Made by a program: the position numbers and the translations under genes. The notes below the pieces were generated by a model, which was not told the DNA's origin, searched no databases, and saw only the letters and a list, made by a program, of their open reading frames with translations. From the NCBI RefSeq assembly GCF_007860175.1, contig NZ_SJPX01000001.1, positions 1,550,001-1,614,000 of the forward strand: a stretch of 64,000 nt of DNA, read 5' to 3'. The first letter of the stretch is position 1. Every line of letters starts with the position of its first letter. Below, piece by piece: positions 54,299 to 63,999 of the stretch. Source of the stretch: Rubripirellula reticaptiva (lineage in GTDB: Bacteria > Planctomycetota > Planctomycetia > Pirellulales > Pirellulaceae).

Positions 54299-55813
54299 AT
54301 GAATTCCAACGCTGCAGCCGACGCCACTTCCGCCGTCCCTCATGCCACACCAAAATCGAAATGGTCTAAGCCAATGCCGAGTGTCCTGGTTATCGACGAC
54401 GACCGATCCATCCTTGCCCTTGCCCAAAAAACGCTATCTGCGATTGCCGATGTAGAGACCGCTGCGACAGCCGCGGAAGGACTTGACAAGCTTCGTGGTG
54501 GCGATTTTGACACGGTTCTATTGGACATTCAGCTTCCTGACCAAAATGGGCTGGCTGTCTACTGTGAGATCCGTGAGTTTGATCGACGCATCCCAGTTGT
54601 TTTTATGACCATCGAAGCAGCCAGCAGCACGGCGATCGAAGCGATGCAGCTTGGCGCGTTCGACTACATCGGAAAACCGCTTTCGGTCGAGCCGCTACGC
54701 GACTTGATCGAGAAGGCGATCGAACAGAGGCAAATCAGCAGCGTTCCGGTCGCGATTAGCGCCGACGACCAGTCTGCGGATACGGCGGGTGAGCTGTTCA
54801 TTGGTCGCGCACCTGCCATGCTGGACGTTTTTAAGGCAATTGGAAAAGTCAGCAAACAGGACGTTCCGATTTTGATCCGTGGCGAAAGCGGCACAGGCAA
54901 AGAACTTGTTGCTCGCGCACTTTATCAGTACAGCCATCGCGGTGACGAAACCTTCCTGGCCGTCAACTGTGCTGCGTTGCCGGACAGCTTGTTGGAAAGT
55001 GAACTGTTTGGCCATGAGAAGGGATCATTTACAGGAGCCGAGTCTCGACGCATCGGTAAGTTCGAGCAGTGCAACGGAGGGACATTGTTCTTGGATGAAA
55101 TCGGCGATATGGCCGCGACGGTTCAAGCCAAGGTACTGCGGGTCTTGCAAGAGCAGCGATTCGAGCGAGTCGGTGGCAACAAGGAACTGACGACAGATTG
55201 CCGAATCATCGCGGCAACGAATCGGCCGCTCGAACAAATGGTCGAGGACGGTGAATATCGAGAAGACCTTTTGTATCGGCTCAACGGAGTCACAATCGAA
55301 TTGCCGCCGTTGCGCGAACGGCTCAGCGATGTGCCAGCGCTAATTCAGTTTTTTATGTCGCAAGCCAAAAAGGAATTCAACAAGCCAGACTTAGAAGGAT
55401 TGTCGCCCGAGGCAGTCGAACTATTCAAAGCATATGACTGGCCCGGTAACGTACGACAACTTCGAGCCGTCATTCGGCGATGTGTTCTCGATACGGTGAT
55501 GCCCGTCATCACGCCCGATGGTCTGCCAGTCGAAGTAACCAAGGGCAGGTCTAGTGCCGTCCCGGTGGTCCGAGAAAATTCCGCAGGCGCTGGACTACCC
55601 GAACTCGTCAAACGTTTGCTCGAAGAAAACTCAACCGACGTCTACGCACAAGCGAACGAGTATATGGAGAAGTACGTGATCACCGAGGTGTTGAAGTCTA
55701 CCGATGGTAACCAGAGTCAAGCCGCCGAAATCTTGGGCATCACCCGAGGGAAGCTGCGCGATCGTATCTCGACGTACAGCATTTCGCTGACCAGCAACGT
55801 GCAAGTCGGTTAA
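54299..55813 (+). CDS. NtrC-family sigma54-dependent response regulator
   Basis: 504 residues from the ATG at 54299; an ATG at 54374 (starting PSVLVIDDD) is an alternative. Receiver (about 28-140: VLVIDDDRSIL, LLDIQLPDQNG phospho-acceptor, IGKPLSVEPL), AAA+ domain (about 166-400) with Walker A GESGTGKELVARA, sigma54-contact loop GSFTGAESRR (the GSFTGA variant of GAFTGA), Walker B GGTLFLDEIGDM, and R-finger region RLNGVTIELPPLRERL, then a Fis-type helix-turn-helix (QSQAAEILGITRGKLRDRI). It hydrolyses ATP to open sigma54 promoters and should act on those found in this island, including its own. Cognate kinase is likely the hybrid kinase through an Hpt (inference). Confidence 0.94.
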   Translation: MNSNAAADATSAVPHATPKSKWSKPMPSVLVIDDDRSILALAQKTLSAIADVETAATAAEGLDKLRGGDFDTVLLDIQLPDQNGLAVYCEIREFDRRIPVVFMTIEAASSTAIEAMQLGAFDYIGKPLSVEPLRDLIEKAIEQRQISSVPVAISADDQSADTAGELFIGRAPAMLDVFKAIGKVSKQDVPILIRGESGTGKELVARALYQYSHRGDETFLAVNCAALPDSLLESELFGHEKGSFTGAESRRIGKFEQCNGGTLFLDEIGDMAATVQAKVLRVLQEQRFERVGGNKELTTDCRIIAATNRPLEQMVEDGEYREDLLYRLNGVTIELPPLRERLSDVPALIQFFMSQAKKEFNKPDLEGLSPEAVELFKAYDWPGNVRQLRAVIRRCVLDTVMPVITPDGLPVEVTKGRSSAVPVVRENSAGAGLPELVKRLLEENSTDVYAQANEYMEKYVITEVLKSTDGNQSQAAEILGITRGKLRDRISTYSISLTSNVQVG

Positions 55814-56070
55814 CCCAGTCGAAGACCACGGCGTTGAAATTGTGAACGCCGATACGACCTCGCTAGGCGGCAACGAGTTCTTTTGTGCAAGCCTTGGACC
55901 CGGTTGACAGTATTTTCTACGACCAGGGACATCAACAGTGTTGGTGTGATCACTGCGTCCGACGCTCTGCGGTCGACCAAGGGCCGGCGGACGACTCGTT
56001 CTTGTCCGGCATTCTGTGAGCGAGCGTGCGGACGGGTTGGCGTTTTTATCTTCACTGGCCCAACAAACGA

Positions 56071-57057
56071 CTACGATCCAGCCTGGACCACAGGCTGGGT
56101 GTGTCGATCGCTGCAAAGGACGACTAGCAGATTCGAAACCAGCGTTGCCCGTTGGTCGTCGGTGAGTTCGACAATGTTGTCGCGTTTGAGGTGGGCAAGG
56201 GCCATATCAACCATGCCGACCGCACCATCAACGATCTTTGTCCGAGCTGCAACGACGGCACCGGCTTGTTGGCGCTGCAACATCGCGGATGCGATTTCGG
56301 CAGCGTAGGCAAGGTGGCTGATTCGGGCTTCGATGACCTGGACACCAGCCGTTTCAAGCCGTTCTTGGATGTCGTCACGGAGCATCGTGCAGATCGCGTC
56401 GGTGCTGCCGCGAAGCGACTCTTCGTGGTCTTCGCTGTCGTAGGGGTAGCGAGTTGCCAAGTTCCGCAGTGCTGCTTCGCTTTGAACTTCGACGAAGTGA
56501 ACGTAGTCGTCAACTTCGAACAGAGCTTCGGCTGTGTCGGTGACTCGCCACACGACGACCGCCGAAATTTCAATAGGATTGCCGTCTTTGTCATTCACTT
56601 TTGACGGCCGGCTGGCTGATCGTGACTTCGCTTGCACGACGGTTCCTGCAGCGTCTTTTGTTTCAGGCGTCGAGGTCGTTCCCGTTTCAAAATTGCGAAT
56701 CCGCAGGCTGACACGTTTTTTAGAAAGGAATGGGTTGACCCAGAAGAAACCGGACTCTTTTACAGTGCCGCGGTACTCGCCGAACAGCAGTAGGACGCGA
56801 GAATCATTCGGAGCGATCGCCATCAACCCGAATAGGCTGACGAAACCGATTGGGATCATCGCGATGCCCAAGACCGCAATGAATCCGTTTTCCAAAACGA
56901 CTCCAGAAATCAACAACAACAAGCCTAGCAACATCAGACCGAGAGCAACCACCAGTCCAGGCCAACCCGAACTCGGAACGACCAAACGTTCCGGGTGAAC
57001 CAAGGCGGCGTTTTTTGTGTTCGACGGAGAAGATTGAGGAGAGGATTGATTGGACAT
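56071..57057 (-). CDS. SPFH/Band 7-domain membrane protein
   Basis: 328 residues from the ATG at 57057. Two adjacent transmembrane segments ([19 protein letters not shown] and [19 protein letters not shown]) precede an SPFH domain: [20 protein letters not shown], then [29 protein letters not shown] and the alanine-rich coiled tail [19 protein letters not shown]. It belongs to the stomatin/HflK-like group that forms membrane rings and microdomains. About 60 residues of tail follow. It could organise envelope stress functions; no NfeD or protease partner is adjacent. A weak sigma54-like match lies at 57151-57165. Confidence 0.9.
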   Translation of the reverse strand: MSNQSSPQSSPSNTKNAALVHPERLVVPSSGWPGLVVALGLMLLGLLLLISGVVLENGFIAVLGIAMIPIGFVSLFGLMAIAPNDSRVLLLFGEYRGTVKESGFFWVNPFLSKKRVSLRIRNFETGTTSTPETKDAAGTVVQAKSRSASRPSKVNDKDGNPIEISAVVVWRVTDTAEALFEVDDYVHFVEVQSEAALRNLATRYPYDSEDHEESLRGSTDAICTMLRDDIQERLETAGVQVIEARISHLAYAAEIASAMLQRQQAGAVVAARTKIVDGAVGMVDMALAHLKRDNIVELTDDQRATLVSNLLVVLCSDRHTQPVVQAGS

Positions 57058-58042
57058 CGCAGGAGACCTTGAGAGAGAGAGTTCTGGAGCAGGCGGTCGG
57101 TGTTCGACCGCATAGCAGTTAGCTGGGCTCAATAGGGGTGCGTTCGGGGCGCAGATGATTTTCCAATAAAGACGTTTTAGCGAAAGCCTTCGTCGCTAGA
57201 GGGTCCGTCGGTGCACAACTCAAACCTAGGATGGCAAGAGGTTCCTGCGCCAATGCGTCAAGCGATCGAATTCGACAACGAATCCAAATTTTTTTCGGAT
57301 GAATTCGTTCTTCACGCGGAAAGCCTGCTCGTAAATCAAGGTTGCCGTTTTGTGCGTCGCCAGGTGACCAAGTGTGGTCATCGGAAGTTCGTGGCAACTT
57401 TGCAAAGTACGGTGGTTGAGGGGCCATTTCTCCAGCAGCGAATGTTGTCTTGGCGACGACACATGCGGTCGGATTGACTCGGTGCTCGTCCGAGTAGCGG
57501 GTGCGCTCGTTTCGGCTGGTAAAAATTCATCAGCGAATCGCGCAAACGATCGGTCTGAACGCTTTAGTATCGGAAAACTCGTGTCCGAAGACTTTGAACG
57601 GATTCGCACGACTGAACGGTTGTTTCGTTTTTCGGTTTCACGTGTTGAAATTCGCTGCTTGCGATCATCAATTGAATGAACGTCCGATCACTGATTCGAA
57701 CGGGATAGAGTTCCCAACATCCTTTTAGGTCGGCGGGTTGAATCACTTTGGTGATCAGTATGATTCGCTGGTCTCGGCGGACTTCTGCGTTTGCGAAGCC
57801 TTGTCGTTTGCACGGTGTTGATGTGTTGACGATGGGGATGTTGGCGACGACCAATCGCGTCACTGTGGCGCTCGATCCTGGTTGCGATAGAAGGATTGGA
57901 TCACGACGGACGCCAGTAAATTTGATTGACTTGCTGTTTAGGAGTCGATAGCTTCAAAGCAACATGTGGATTCAGTGGCAGCGAGTAATCCAACAAGTTT
58001 TTACGACTAGCGAATGTCGTTGGGCAAGAGGCGGGGTAATTC
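57058..58042. other. 985-bp region without a supportable gene
   Basis: Several open frames of 80-127 codons exist on both strands, but none has a recognisable motif, a good ribosome site together with a coherent composition, or continuity with neighbours. It may hold the SPFH promoter on its left (weak sigma54-like match at 57151-57165), and the promoter of the unknown secreted protein on its right. A remnant of a decayed gene is possible. Confidence 0.4.
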
Positions 58043-59356
58043 ATGCGTTGCATCTTTTCTTTCATTTTGGTTCTCTCGTTGTTCGCCGTGACATCGGCGA
58101 AATTTGTCGTCGGGCAAGACCCGGACGCTCCCAGCCCTGATGCTGAAAATGTTGAATCCGGGGAGTGGCGAGATCCGTTCCAGCCGATTTCAGTTGTCGA
58201 AGCTGACAATGTGTTGGTTCTGTTGTTGGTCACCAATGATGAACCACGTGCGTCGAGTGACGCAGGCAATCACGACGCCAATAATGACGCCGGCCACAAA
58301 ACGAAACGTGACCAACGCGGTCAAGTCGCGGGGATTGGCGGTTGGTGCACGGACGTCTTCGCCGATGCGTACCGTGATGTTCGCCGCAATCGTCCCGATT
58401 TGAAAAATCAAATCTTGTTGCAATGGTTGCCGGCGGGACTACCGCGCGAGCTGACCGGCGGACAGCCCGCCAATGTGCCCGCACGCGCAATGTTGTTGGT
58501 CTGTGATGGCAACTATCGACTGCTCAGTTTTTTAGTAGGCGTACCTGATGCCGCCGACCTGCAGACGCTGATCGAAGACGCGCAAGAGTTTCAGTTGTTG
58601 AGCGGATTAGAAAACGAATCGTCTGGATCCTTGGTGATCAAGCTTGCCCAGCGATCGAGTCAGCGTGTGCCGCGGACGTGGCGTGCTGTTTTGGAAGAGA
58701 CCGTTCTGATGATGGACGAAGAACTTACCAAGGATCCTGTCGATCAAATCCGCTGGCTGAGTGATCGGTTCACTGATTTTTACTTGGCTGACGTTCGATT
58801 GAGGTTTGGTTTGAGCGATGCAGCAGACAAGGATCGATTGACTGTACTGGAACAGCACATTCAGACTCGTAAGCCGTGGAGTGAAACGCTGATCCCGTTT
58901 CTAGCGGGAATTGACGTAGAAAAAACGTGGCCAGCCTTGGTCGAATCCGTCTGGGGACACCAACCGGTCCGAGCAGACATTGCCGTCAGCGATTTGGCCG
59001 ACGAGATCAAAACAAATCCGAACGAGGAAACGTTTGTGCTGTCCATTCAGCCACCACTGTCGATCAGTCGCGTGCCATGGCCACCGGAATCCGATTCAAC
59101 GGTGCCTTCGATCGAAGTTTGGCAAGAGGTCCACGCGATGGCTAAGCAGTTGAGCTTTCACGATGCCGATTTGCAGCAACTTTCATCTGTCATGAGGTCG
59201 GCCGAGATGATGCCGATTGATATCCGCGGTACGTCTTTGGTTCGCTACGTTGTCTTTCCACCCAACAAAAAAAAGCCGTTGCTTGTTTTCCAAGGTGACC
59301 CGCCCGGTCGTGTGCTCGGATTGATGAAACGTTTTACGAACAAGTTGTCTAGGTAG
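58043..59356 (+). CDS. Unknown secreted protein
   Basis: 437 residues. Signal peptide MRCIFSFILVLSLFAVTSA. The mature protein opens with WRDPFQPISVVEADNVLVLL and contains GIGGWCTDVFADAYRDVRRN and NVPARAMLLVCDGNYRLLSF, an alternating strand-helix pattern that reads like a thioredoxin-like or Rossmann fold without CxxC. A helical second half and a basic end (KKKPLLVFQGDPPGRVLG) follow. No catalytic motif is evident. It lies 26 bp before the DUF1111 gene, so probably co-transcribed; a role in export or redox chemistry with that protein is conjecture. Confidence 0.75.
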   Translation: MRCIFSFILVLSLFAVTSAKFVVGQDPDAPSPDAENVESGEWRDPFQPISVVEADNVLVLLLVTNDEPRASSDAGNHDANNDAGHKTKRDQRGQVAGIGGWCTDVFADAYRDVRRNRPDLKNQILLQWLPAGLPRELTGGQPANVPARAMLLVCDGNYRLLSFLVGVPDAADLQTLIEDAQEFQLLSGLENESSGSLVIKLAQRSSQRVPRTWRAVLEETVLMMDEELTKDPVDQIRWLSDRFTDFYLADVRLRFGLSDAADKDRLTVLEQHIQTRKPWSETLIPFLAGIDVEKTWPALVESVWGHQPVRADIAVSDLADEIKTNPNEETFVLSIQPPLSISRVPWPPESDSTVPSIEVWQEVHAMAKQLSFHDADLQQLSSVMRSAEMMPIDIRGTSLVRYVVFPPNKKKPLLVFQGDPPGRVLGLMKRFTNKLSR

Positions 59357-59382
59357 CTTCTCTTCTCTCTACAGGTCGTATC

Positions 59383-61125
59383 ATGAAATCGTCTTATTGT
59401 CGCTCCTTTCAAAGTAGAACCTTGCAACGTCGCTATTCGATACTAGCGGGGACGGTCTGGACGCTCTCGATGGCGTTATTACCCGTCTGCGATGCGGCTT
59501 CGCCGATCAGTATCGAGCAAGGACGCCAGTTGTTTCAGAAGAGTTGGTCGCCGGGCAATCCCGCGATCAGCAGTGATGGACTGGGCCCCTTGTTCAATGG
59601 GCAATCATGCGTGGCCTGTCACAATCAAGGCGGTGTGGGTGGCGGTGGCGAGGCTGAATTCAACGCTCACACAATCGGTATCGAAGAATTGAGCATTGTT
59701 GGTGGGCCGGTTGATGATGATGTTGTCAAAAGGATGGTCAGCACGTTTCATCCTGGATTCGTGCTTGGTGACGGCACAGTCATCAATACTCTAGCGATGT
59801 CGCACCACGGTGGTTCGTCAGCATTTTCTCAAGGTCGTGCTGATTTTCTGAAACAGTTGCCAGCGGAGTTTAGTAGTCACGGTGGTCCGGTCAGTGCATC
59901 CGAAACTCGTTTTGCAACGGCGACGCCTGTGTTGTTCCACAAGGAAGTCGGCAACTATCAGATGTCCCTTCGCGCTCGCCTTTATCAACGCAACACGACG
60001 GCGCTGTATGGAGCCGGTTTGATCAATCAGGTTCCCGAATCGGCGATCCGACTGGCCGCAAAGAAACAGGAGGGCCATCCAGAAATCAGTGGTCGGCCGG
60101 CGACGCTTCGCAGTGGAAAGATCGGGCGTTTTGGTTGGCGTGCCAATGTGGCGTCGCTGGTCGAGTTCACGGATCAAGCATGTGCAAACGAAGTTGGACT
60201 TGAAACCAAACGCAAGCCACAACCGGCTGACCCGATGATGCCGGGTTATCGAAACTCGGGAATCGATATTTCTGACGAACAGATCGAGGCAATGAGAGAT
60301 TTTATGGCAGCGCTGCCGGCGCCGACGCGAGCCATCCCGAGCGAATCGAAAAAGCGGATCGAAGCTGAGCGAGGCGAGCAACTATTTGCATCGGTGGGCT
60401 GTGCGGTGTGTCACTTGCCATCGATTGGGCCGGCCAACCAGATCTACAGCGACTTGTTGCTGCATGACATGGGCTATGAACTGATCGACTTGAATCACGC
60501 CGAACCCTATATCGTTCGAACGACTCCCCAATCACGTATCTCGCTTTCTAGCAATGAGCGAGTTACTGGCACACAAATGGTGGGTGGCTATTATGGACCG
60601 GCAAGCCAGATCAGTGTCGACGATGTCTTTTCGACTTCGAAAACCGGAGATTTCTCGAGAAGCAATCGAATCCGAATCGGGCGGCCCTTAAAGAGGGGAT
60701 TTAATTTTGTCGCGCCGAACGTGCCCGAAGCTCGAATGCAGTTGGTTGATCTCGATTCTAAGGACACTCTTACTAGCAATACGTTCAAGCAGGAAGCTTA
60801 TGACTCGAATCGAGGGCGCGTGGACAACGCCACGGTCACGCGAGAGCAATTGATCCGTGAAACGCTGTACGTGCGAGTCCATTTCGAGCCGACGAATTTT
60901 AACCAAGAATGGCGTACCCCACCGCTTTGGGGTGTTCGCGATTCGGCGCCTTACATGCACGATGGTCGGGCCGAAACGTTGCTCGAGTCGATCTCCATGC
61001 ACGGTGGCGAATCGGCTGGCACTCGAGACCGTTTCTTGCAGCTTTCTCTGTCCGATCGGCATGCGATCATTGCGTTTCTCAACACGCTGGTTGCTCCGCC
61101 GAACGCGCCTCAGATGGCGATGTAG
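59383..61125 (+). CDS. Di-haem oxidoreductase-like protein (DUF1111)
   Basis: 580 residues. Signal peptide ending VCDAA. Two haem c sites: CVACHNQGGVGGGGEAEF near residue 85 and CAVCHLPSIG near residue 345. The end holds the family hallmarks WRTPPLWGVRDSAPYMHDGR and TLLESISMHGGE. DUF1111 proteins are related to bacterial di-haem peroxidases (MauG-like C-terminal domain). It acts outside the cytoplasmic membrane; substrate unknown, peroxidase or other oxidase is inferred. Common in planctomycetes. Lies between the unknown secreted protein and the TIGR03032 gene, all on the plus strand. Confidence 0.9.
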   Translation: MKSSYCRSFQSRTLQRRYSILAGTVWTLSMALLPVCDAASPISIEQGRQLFQKSWSPGNPAISSDGLGPLFNGQSCVACHNQGGVGGGGEAEFNAHTIGIEELSIVGGPVDDDVVKRMVSTFHPGFVLGDGTVINTLAMSHHGGSSAFSQGRADFLKQLPAEFSSHGGPVSASETRFATATPVLFHKEVGNYQMSLRARLYQRNTTALYGAGLINQVPESAIRLAAKKQEGHPEISGRPATLRSGKIGRFGWRANVASLVEFTDQACANEVGLETKRKPQPADPMMPGYRNSGIDISDEQIEAMRDFMAALPAPTRAIPSESKKRIEAERGEQLFASVGCAVCHLPSIGPANQIYSDLLLHDMGYELIDLNHAEPYIVRTTPQSRISLSSNERVTGTQMVGGYYGPASQISVDDVFSTSKTGDFSRSNRIRIGRPLKRGFNFVAPNVPEARMQLVDLDSKDTLTSNTFKQEAYDSNRGRVDNATVTREQLIRETLYVRVHFEPTNFNQEWRTPPLWGVRDSAPYMHDGRAETLLESISMHGGESAGTRDRFLQLSLSDRHAIIAFLNTLVAPPNAPQMAM

Positions 61126-61186
61126 TTCCCCGGTCTCAGCCAAGGATGGGGCCACCGCAAGGTTGGATCGACGGTAAGTCCCGTTG

Positions 61187-61202
61187 CCCCAGCCTTGTGG
61201 GG
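61187..61202. other. Hairpin CCCCA-GCCTTG-TGGGG upstream of the TIGR03032 gene
   Basis: A 5-bp GC-rich inverted repeat in the 168-bp gap after the DUF1111 gene. It has no T-run, so at most a factor-dependent terminator or leader structure. The rest of the gap shows nothing clear. Confidence 0.25.
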
Positions 61203-61293
61203 AAGCGCATGATGAGTTGCCATGGCTATTGCCGGATGTCTTCGGGACTGGTTCGGCAGGCCGTTGTTTCTCGCCAAGCGTTGCTGAAAACTT

Positions 61294-62406
61294 ATGCCGG
61301 ATTTGGAAACTTTGCCGCCACTTCGCAGTGTTCATACGTCGAATGTGCCGGAGATCCTTGATCATTTTGGGATCTCGGTAATGGTCACGACCTATCAGGC
61401 TGGTCGGCTTGTGATGTTGAGATCTCAAAACGGTTTGTTGAACACGCACTTTCGATCGTTTGATAAGCCGATGGGGCTGGCGGTCGGCGAACACCGACTG
61501 GCAGTTGGTGCGGCAACCAGTATTTGGGAATTCCATGACCTGCCGGCCGTCAGTGAAAAGCTGGATGCAAAGGCAAACGCGGGTGCCGAGCATCCCGTAC
61601 AGCATGATGCGTGCTTTTTGCCTCGGGCTACACACTGGACCGGCGATATCCAGATCCACGAAATGGCTTGGGTTGGACATGGAGCCGATGCTGACCTTTG
61701 GGCCGTCAATACTCGGTTCAGTTGCCTGTGCCGGCGAAGTGATCGATATAGTTTCGAACCGATTTGGCGACCTCGTTTTATCGACCAGTACATCCCAGCG
61801 GACTGTTGCCATTTGAATGGCTTGGCGATGCGAGATGGCGAGGTTCGCTACGTCACCGCGCTTGGCGAAACCAGTGATGCCGGTGGTTGGCGCACCAACA
61901 AACGCGATGGGGGCATTTTGATCGATATGCGTGCCGACGAAGTGATCGCGCGAGGGCTCTCGATGCCGCATTCGCCGCGATGGTATCGCGATCGATTGTG
62001 GGTGCTGCAGTCGGGACTGGGCGAGATCGGGTACGTTGATGCGGCATCTGGTGGATACGAATCGGTTGCGTCGCTTCCGGGGTTCACCCGGGGCTTATCG
62101 TTTGTCGGGCCGTTGGCGTTCATCGGGTTGTCGCAAATCCGAGAGTCGGCTGTGTTTGGCGGCATCCCGATTGCCGATCGCGAGCTTGCCGACCGAGTCT
62201 GCGGCGTTTGGGTCGTCAATATTGAAAGCGGCGAGACGGTGGGCTTTGTGAAATTCGAAGACGCGGTGCAGGAGATCTTTGCGGTCGAAGTTTTGCCGGC
62301 GCGTTACCCCGAACTAGTTAACGATGACAAAGATCTGATTGCGGGTTCATTCGAGTTGCCCGACGCAATGCTTGCCGACGTACCACCGGATCTTCACAGC
62401 GAATGA
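61294..62406 (+). CDS. TIGR03032-family protein
   Basis: 370 residues. The family pattern is plain: VTTYQAGRLVMLRSQNG, FDKPMGLAVGEHRLAVGA, ARVHD-like blocks replaced here by HDACFLPRATHWTGDIQIHE, CHLNGLAMRDGEVRYVTALG and MPHSPRWYRDRLWVLQSGLG. It is a beta-propeller-like protein of about 350 residues with unknown function, often encoded near calcium-binding, autotransporter or sulfatase genes. No signal peptide. Here it follows the DUF1111 gene by 168 bp and converges on the ThuA gene. Confidence 0.9.
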   Translation: MPDLETLPPLRSVHTSNVPEILDHFGISVMVTTYQAGRLVMLRSQNGLLNTHFRSFDKPMGLAVGEHRLAVGAATSIWEFHDLPAVSEKLDAKANAGAEHPVQHDACFLPRATHWTGDIQIHEMAWVGHGADADLWAVNTRFSCLCRRSDRYSFEPIWRPRFIDQYIPADCCHLNGLAMRDGEVRYVTALGETSDAGGWRTNKRDGGILIDMRADEVIARGLSMPHSPRWYRDRLWVLQSGLGEIGYVDAASGGYESVASLPGFTRGLSFVGPLAFIGLSQIRESAVFGGIPIADRELADRVCGVWVVNIESGETVGFVKFEDAVQEIFAVEVLPARYPELVNDDKDLIAGSFELPDAMLADVPPDLHSE

Positions 62407-62440
62407 AGCTCGATTGAACGATTCGCTCTTGAGTCATTTC

Positions 62441-62481
62441 AAAAAAATCCTCGCTCTCGGACACTGGGCCCGAGAGCGAGG
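62441..62481 (-). terminator. Rho-independent terminator of the ThuA gene
   Basis: Perfect 12-bp inverted repeat (62449-62460 CCTCGCTCTCGG and 62470-62481 CCGAGAGCGAGG) with a 9-base loop. On the minus strand it is followed at once by a run of seven T (complement of 62441-62447). It ends the minus-strand gene stopping at 62533 and also shields the plus-strand TIGR03032 gene. Confidence 0.85.
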
Positions 62482-62532
62482 CAGGTTCGATTCAATCAAT
62501 CGTGGCAAACAGCTTTGCGGAAACGCACCGGA

Positions 62533-63999
62533 CTACTTTGCACTGGCGGTTTTCTTCAATTCATAGTCGATCGGTTTCTTGCCCGGGATGAATTTGCTGA
62601 AACCGAAGGGCGTTGGTTTGTAATCGCCAACGATCGAGACATCAAAGTCTGGCTTGATTGCGTCTTCCATGCCCAGGCACCAGAAGGCCGCGTTGACCAA
62701 CATGCGGCGAACGCCTTCGCTTGGCAAATCGTCGGCTGATCCCATGGTCGTGGCGAACACTCGTCCGCCTTTGTAGGTGCGAGTCCATGCAACTGGCATC
62801 ATGGGATCGTTTCGCTTGTCAGCAACCGCATCGTCGTTTGCGTTCATGCCCTTTAAAATCTGTCCTTTGATGATCACGTGCCCATCGCCCGATAGCGGCA
62901 ACGTGACTGCGTAAACGTCCGTCGGTCCCCAGATGTCGCCCGCAGCGATACCACGTGCGATTGGGTGTTTGGCGTCCGCGACGATTCCTCGCGTCGATTC
63001 GACACCGTGATTGCCATGGTGTGCGACCCAAGTTTCACCGAAGACTTGTTTGCCAAAACCGCCTGTGAAGTTGTCGGTCTTGTTGTTCCACGAATGCTTG
63101 GCGTACTTGCGATCCGCCGGTACATCGAACGCATGAGTCGATGTTCGCATTCCGATCAGCGGTCGGCCGGCTTCGACATAGTCGTCGATCATCTTCATCT
63201 GGTCATCGGGCAGGTTGCGAAATCGCAATCCCATGATCACGAGGTCCGCCGATGCGAGTGATTCAAGTCCAGGAATGTTGGAAACATGGTCCGGGTTGAT
63301 CTCGCCCGTCGCCGGGTCGATCGCAAACAGAACCGTGCACTTGAATCCCAAGTGTTGGGACAAGATTTTCCCCAGCTGAGGTAACGCTTCTTCGCTTCGA
63401 TACTCATGATCGCCCGACACCAAAACAATGTGCTTTCCGGCACCGGGGCCTTCACCGCCAGCAAACGTTAGCCATTGCTTGTCAGGGTTCTTTTTGCCGC
63501 CATTGGCTGCAGCGACCGACTGATAGACGGGATGGTCCGCCCGTCCGCCGGCACGCAGGTAGGCAATCAGGTCAACAATTTCTTCTTCGGTGAATGTGTC
63601 CAGCAATCCGGATGGCATCATACTGGTGGTTGCCGGTCGAGTTTCCTCGACCGAATCACGCATAACCTTGGTTTGTGCGGATGGATCCAGCATGTTGGTC
63701 ATCACGGCTAATTCCTTGCCTCGCATGTTGACGACCCGGCCAACGATCACTCGACCATCATCAGTCAAGAACTGAGTCGCTCCGTATTGGTCGCTAATCA
63801 CCTTGCTGGGTTCGATCATTGAAACCAGCAAGTCACGAGTGTTGAAACGTCCACCGGCCGCTGTCAGGTCAGGCCCCAGGATTCCGCCTTGAACGCCCAT
63901 TCGGTGACATTTGTAGCACTGTGCTTCGCCAAAAATCTCTTTGCCTCGCTCGAAATTTGGAATGTGTGATTCGTCGCTTGCTGCGGCAAGCAGGTCGTC
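62533..63999 (-). CDS. Cytochrome c domain fused to ThuA domain, 5' end outside window
   Basis: At least 488 residues; the frame is open to the right edge, so the ATG at 63900 is not the start. Left of that ATG the sequence reads FERGKEIFGEAQCYKCHRMG, a CxxCH haem c site, then GPDLTAAG and a domain with DGRVIVGRVVNMRGKEL and an EEIVDLIAYLRAGG end: the planctomycete cytochrome c type (TIGR02603-like). From about residue 195 of the visible part (HIVLVSGDHEYRSEEALPQL) follows a ThuA-like domain with MIDDYVEAGRPLIGMRTSTH, HGNHG and WTRTYKGGRVFATTMGS. ThuA domains are linked to sugar use and are often haem-fused in planctomycetes; the reaction is unknown. It ends at an intrinsic terminator. Confidence 0.88.
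   Translation of the reverse strand, partial: DDLLAAASDESHIPNFERGKEIFGEAQCYKCHRMGVQGGILGPDLTAAGGRFNTRDLLVSMIEPSKVISDQYGATQFLTDDGRVIVGRVVNMRGKELAVMTNMLDPSAQTKVMRDSVEETRPATTSMMPSGLLDTFTEEEIVDLIAYLRAGGRADHPVYQSVAAANGGKKNPDKQWLTFAGGEGPGAGKHIVLVSGDHEYRSEEALPQLGKILSQHLGFKCTVLFAIDPATGEINPDHVSNIPGLESLASADLVIMGLRFRNLPDDQMKMIDDYVEAGRPLIGMRTSTHAFDVPADRKYAKHSWNNKTDNFTGGFGKQVFGETWVAHHGNHGVESTRGIVADAKHPIARGIAAGDIWGPTDVYAVTLPLSGDGHVIIKGQILKGMNANDDAVADKRNDPMMPVAWTRTYKGGRVFATTMGSADDLPSEGVRRMLVNAAFWCLGMEDAIKPDFDVSIVGDYKPTPFGFSKFIPGKKPIDYELKKTASAK

Noticed and set aside
57151-57165. Minus-strand TGGAAAATCATCTGC as a sigma54 promoter for the SPFH gene
   Set aside because: Only TGG and TGC with correct spacing match; too weak to list as a feature, mentioned under the gene-free region.
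57477-57495. Hairpin ACTCGG-TGCTCGT-CCGAGT
   Set aside because: Only 6 bp of stem, no T-run, and no gene end nearby.
57226-57863. Open frames on both strands of 99-127 codons between the SPFH gene and the unknown secreted protein
   Set aside because: Compositions are irregular, no domain or good start is visible, and they overlap each other.
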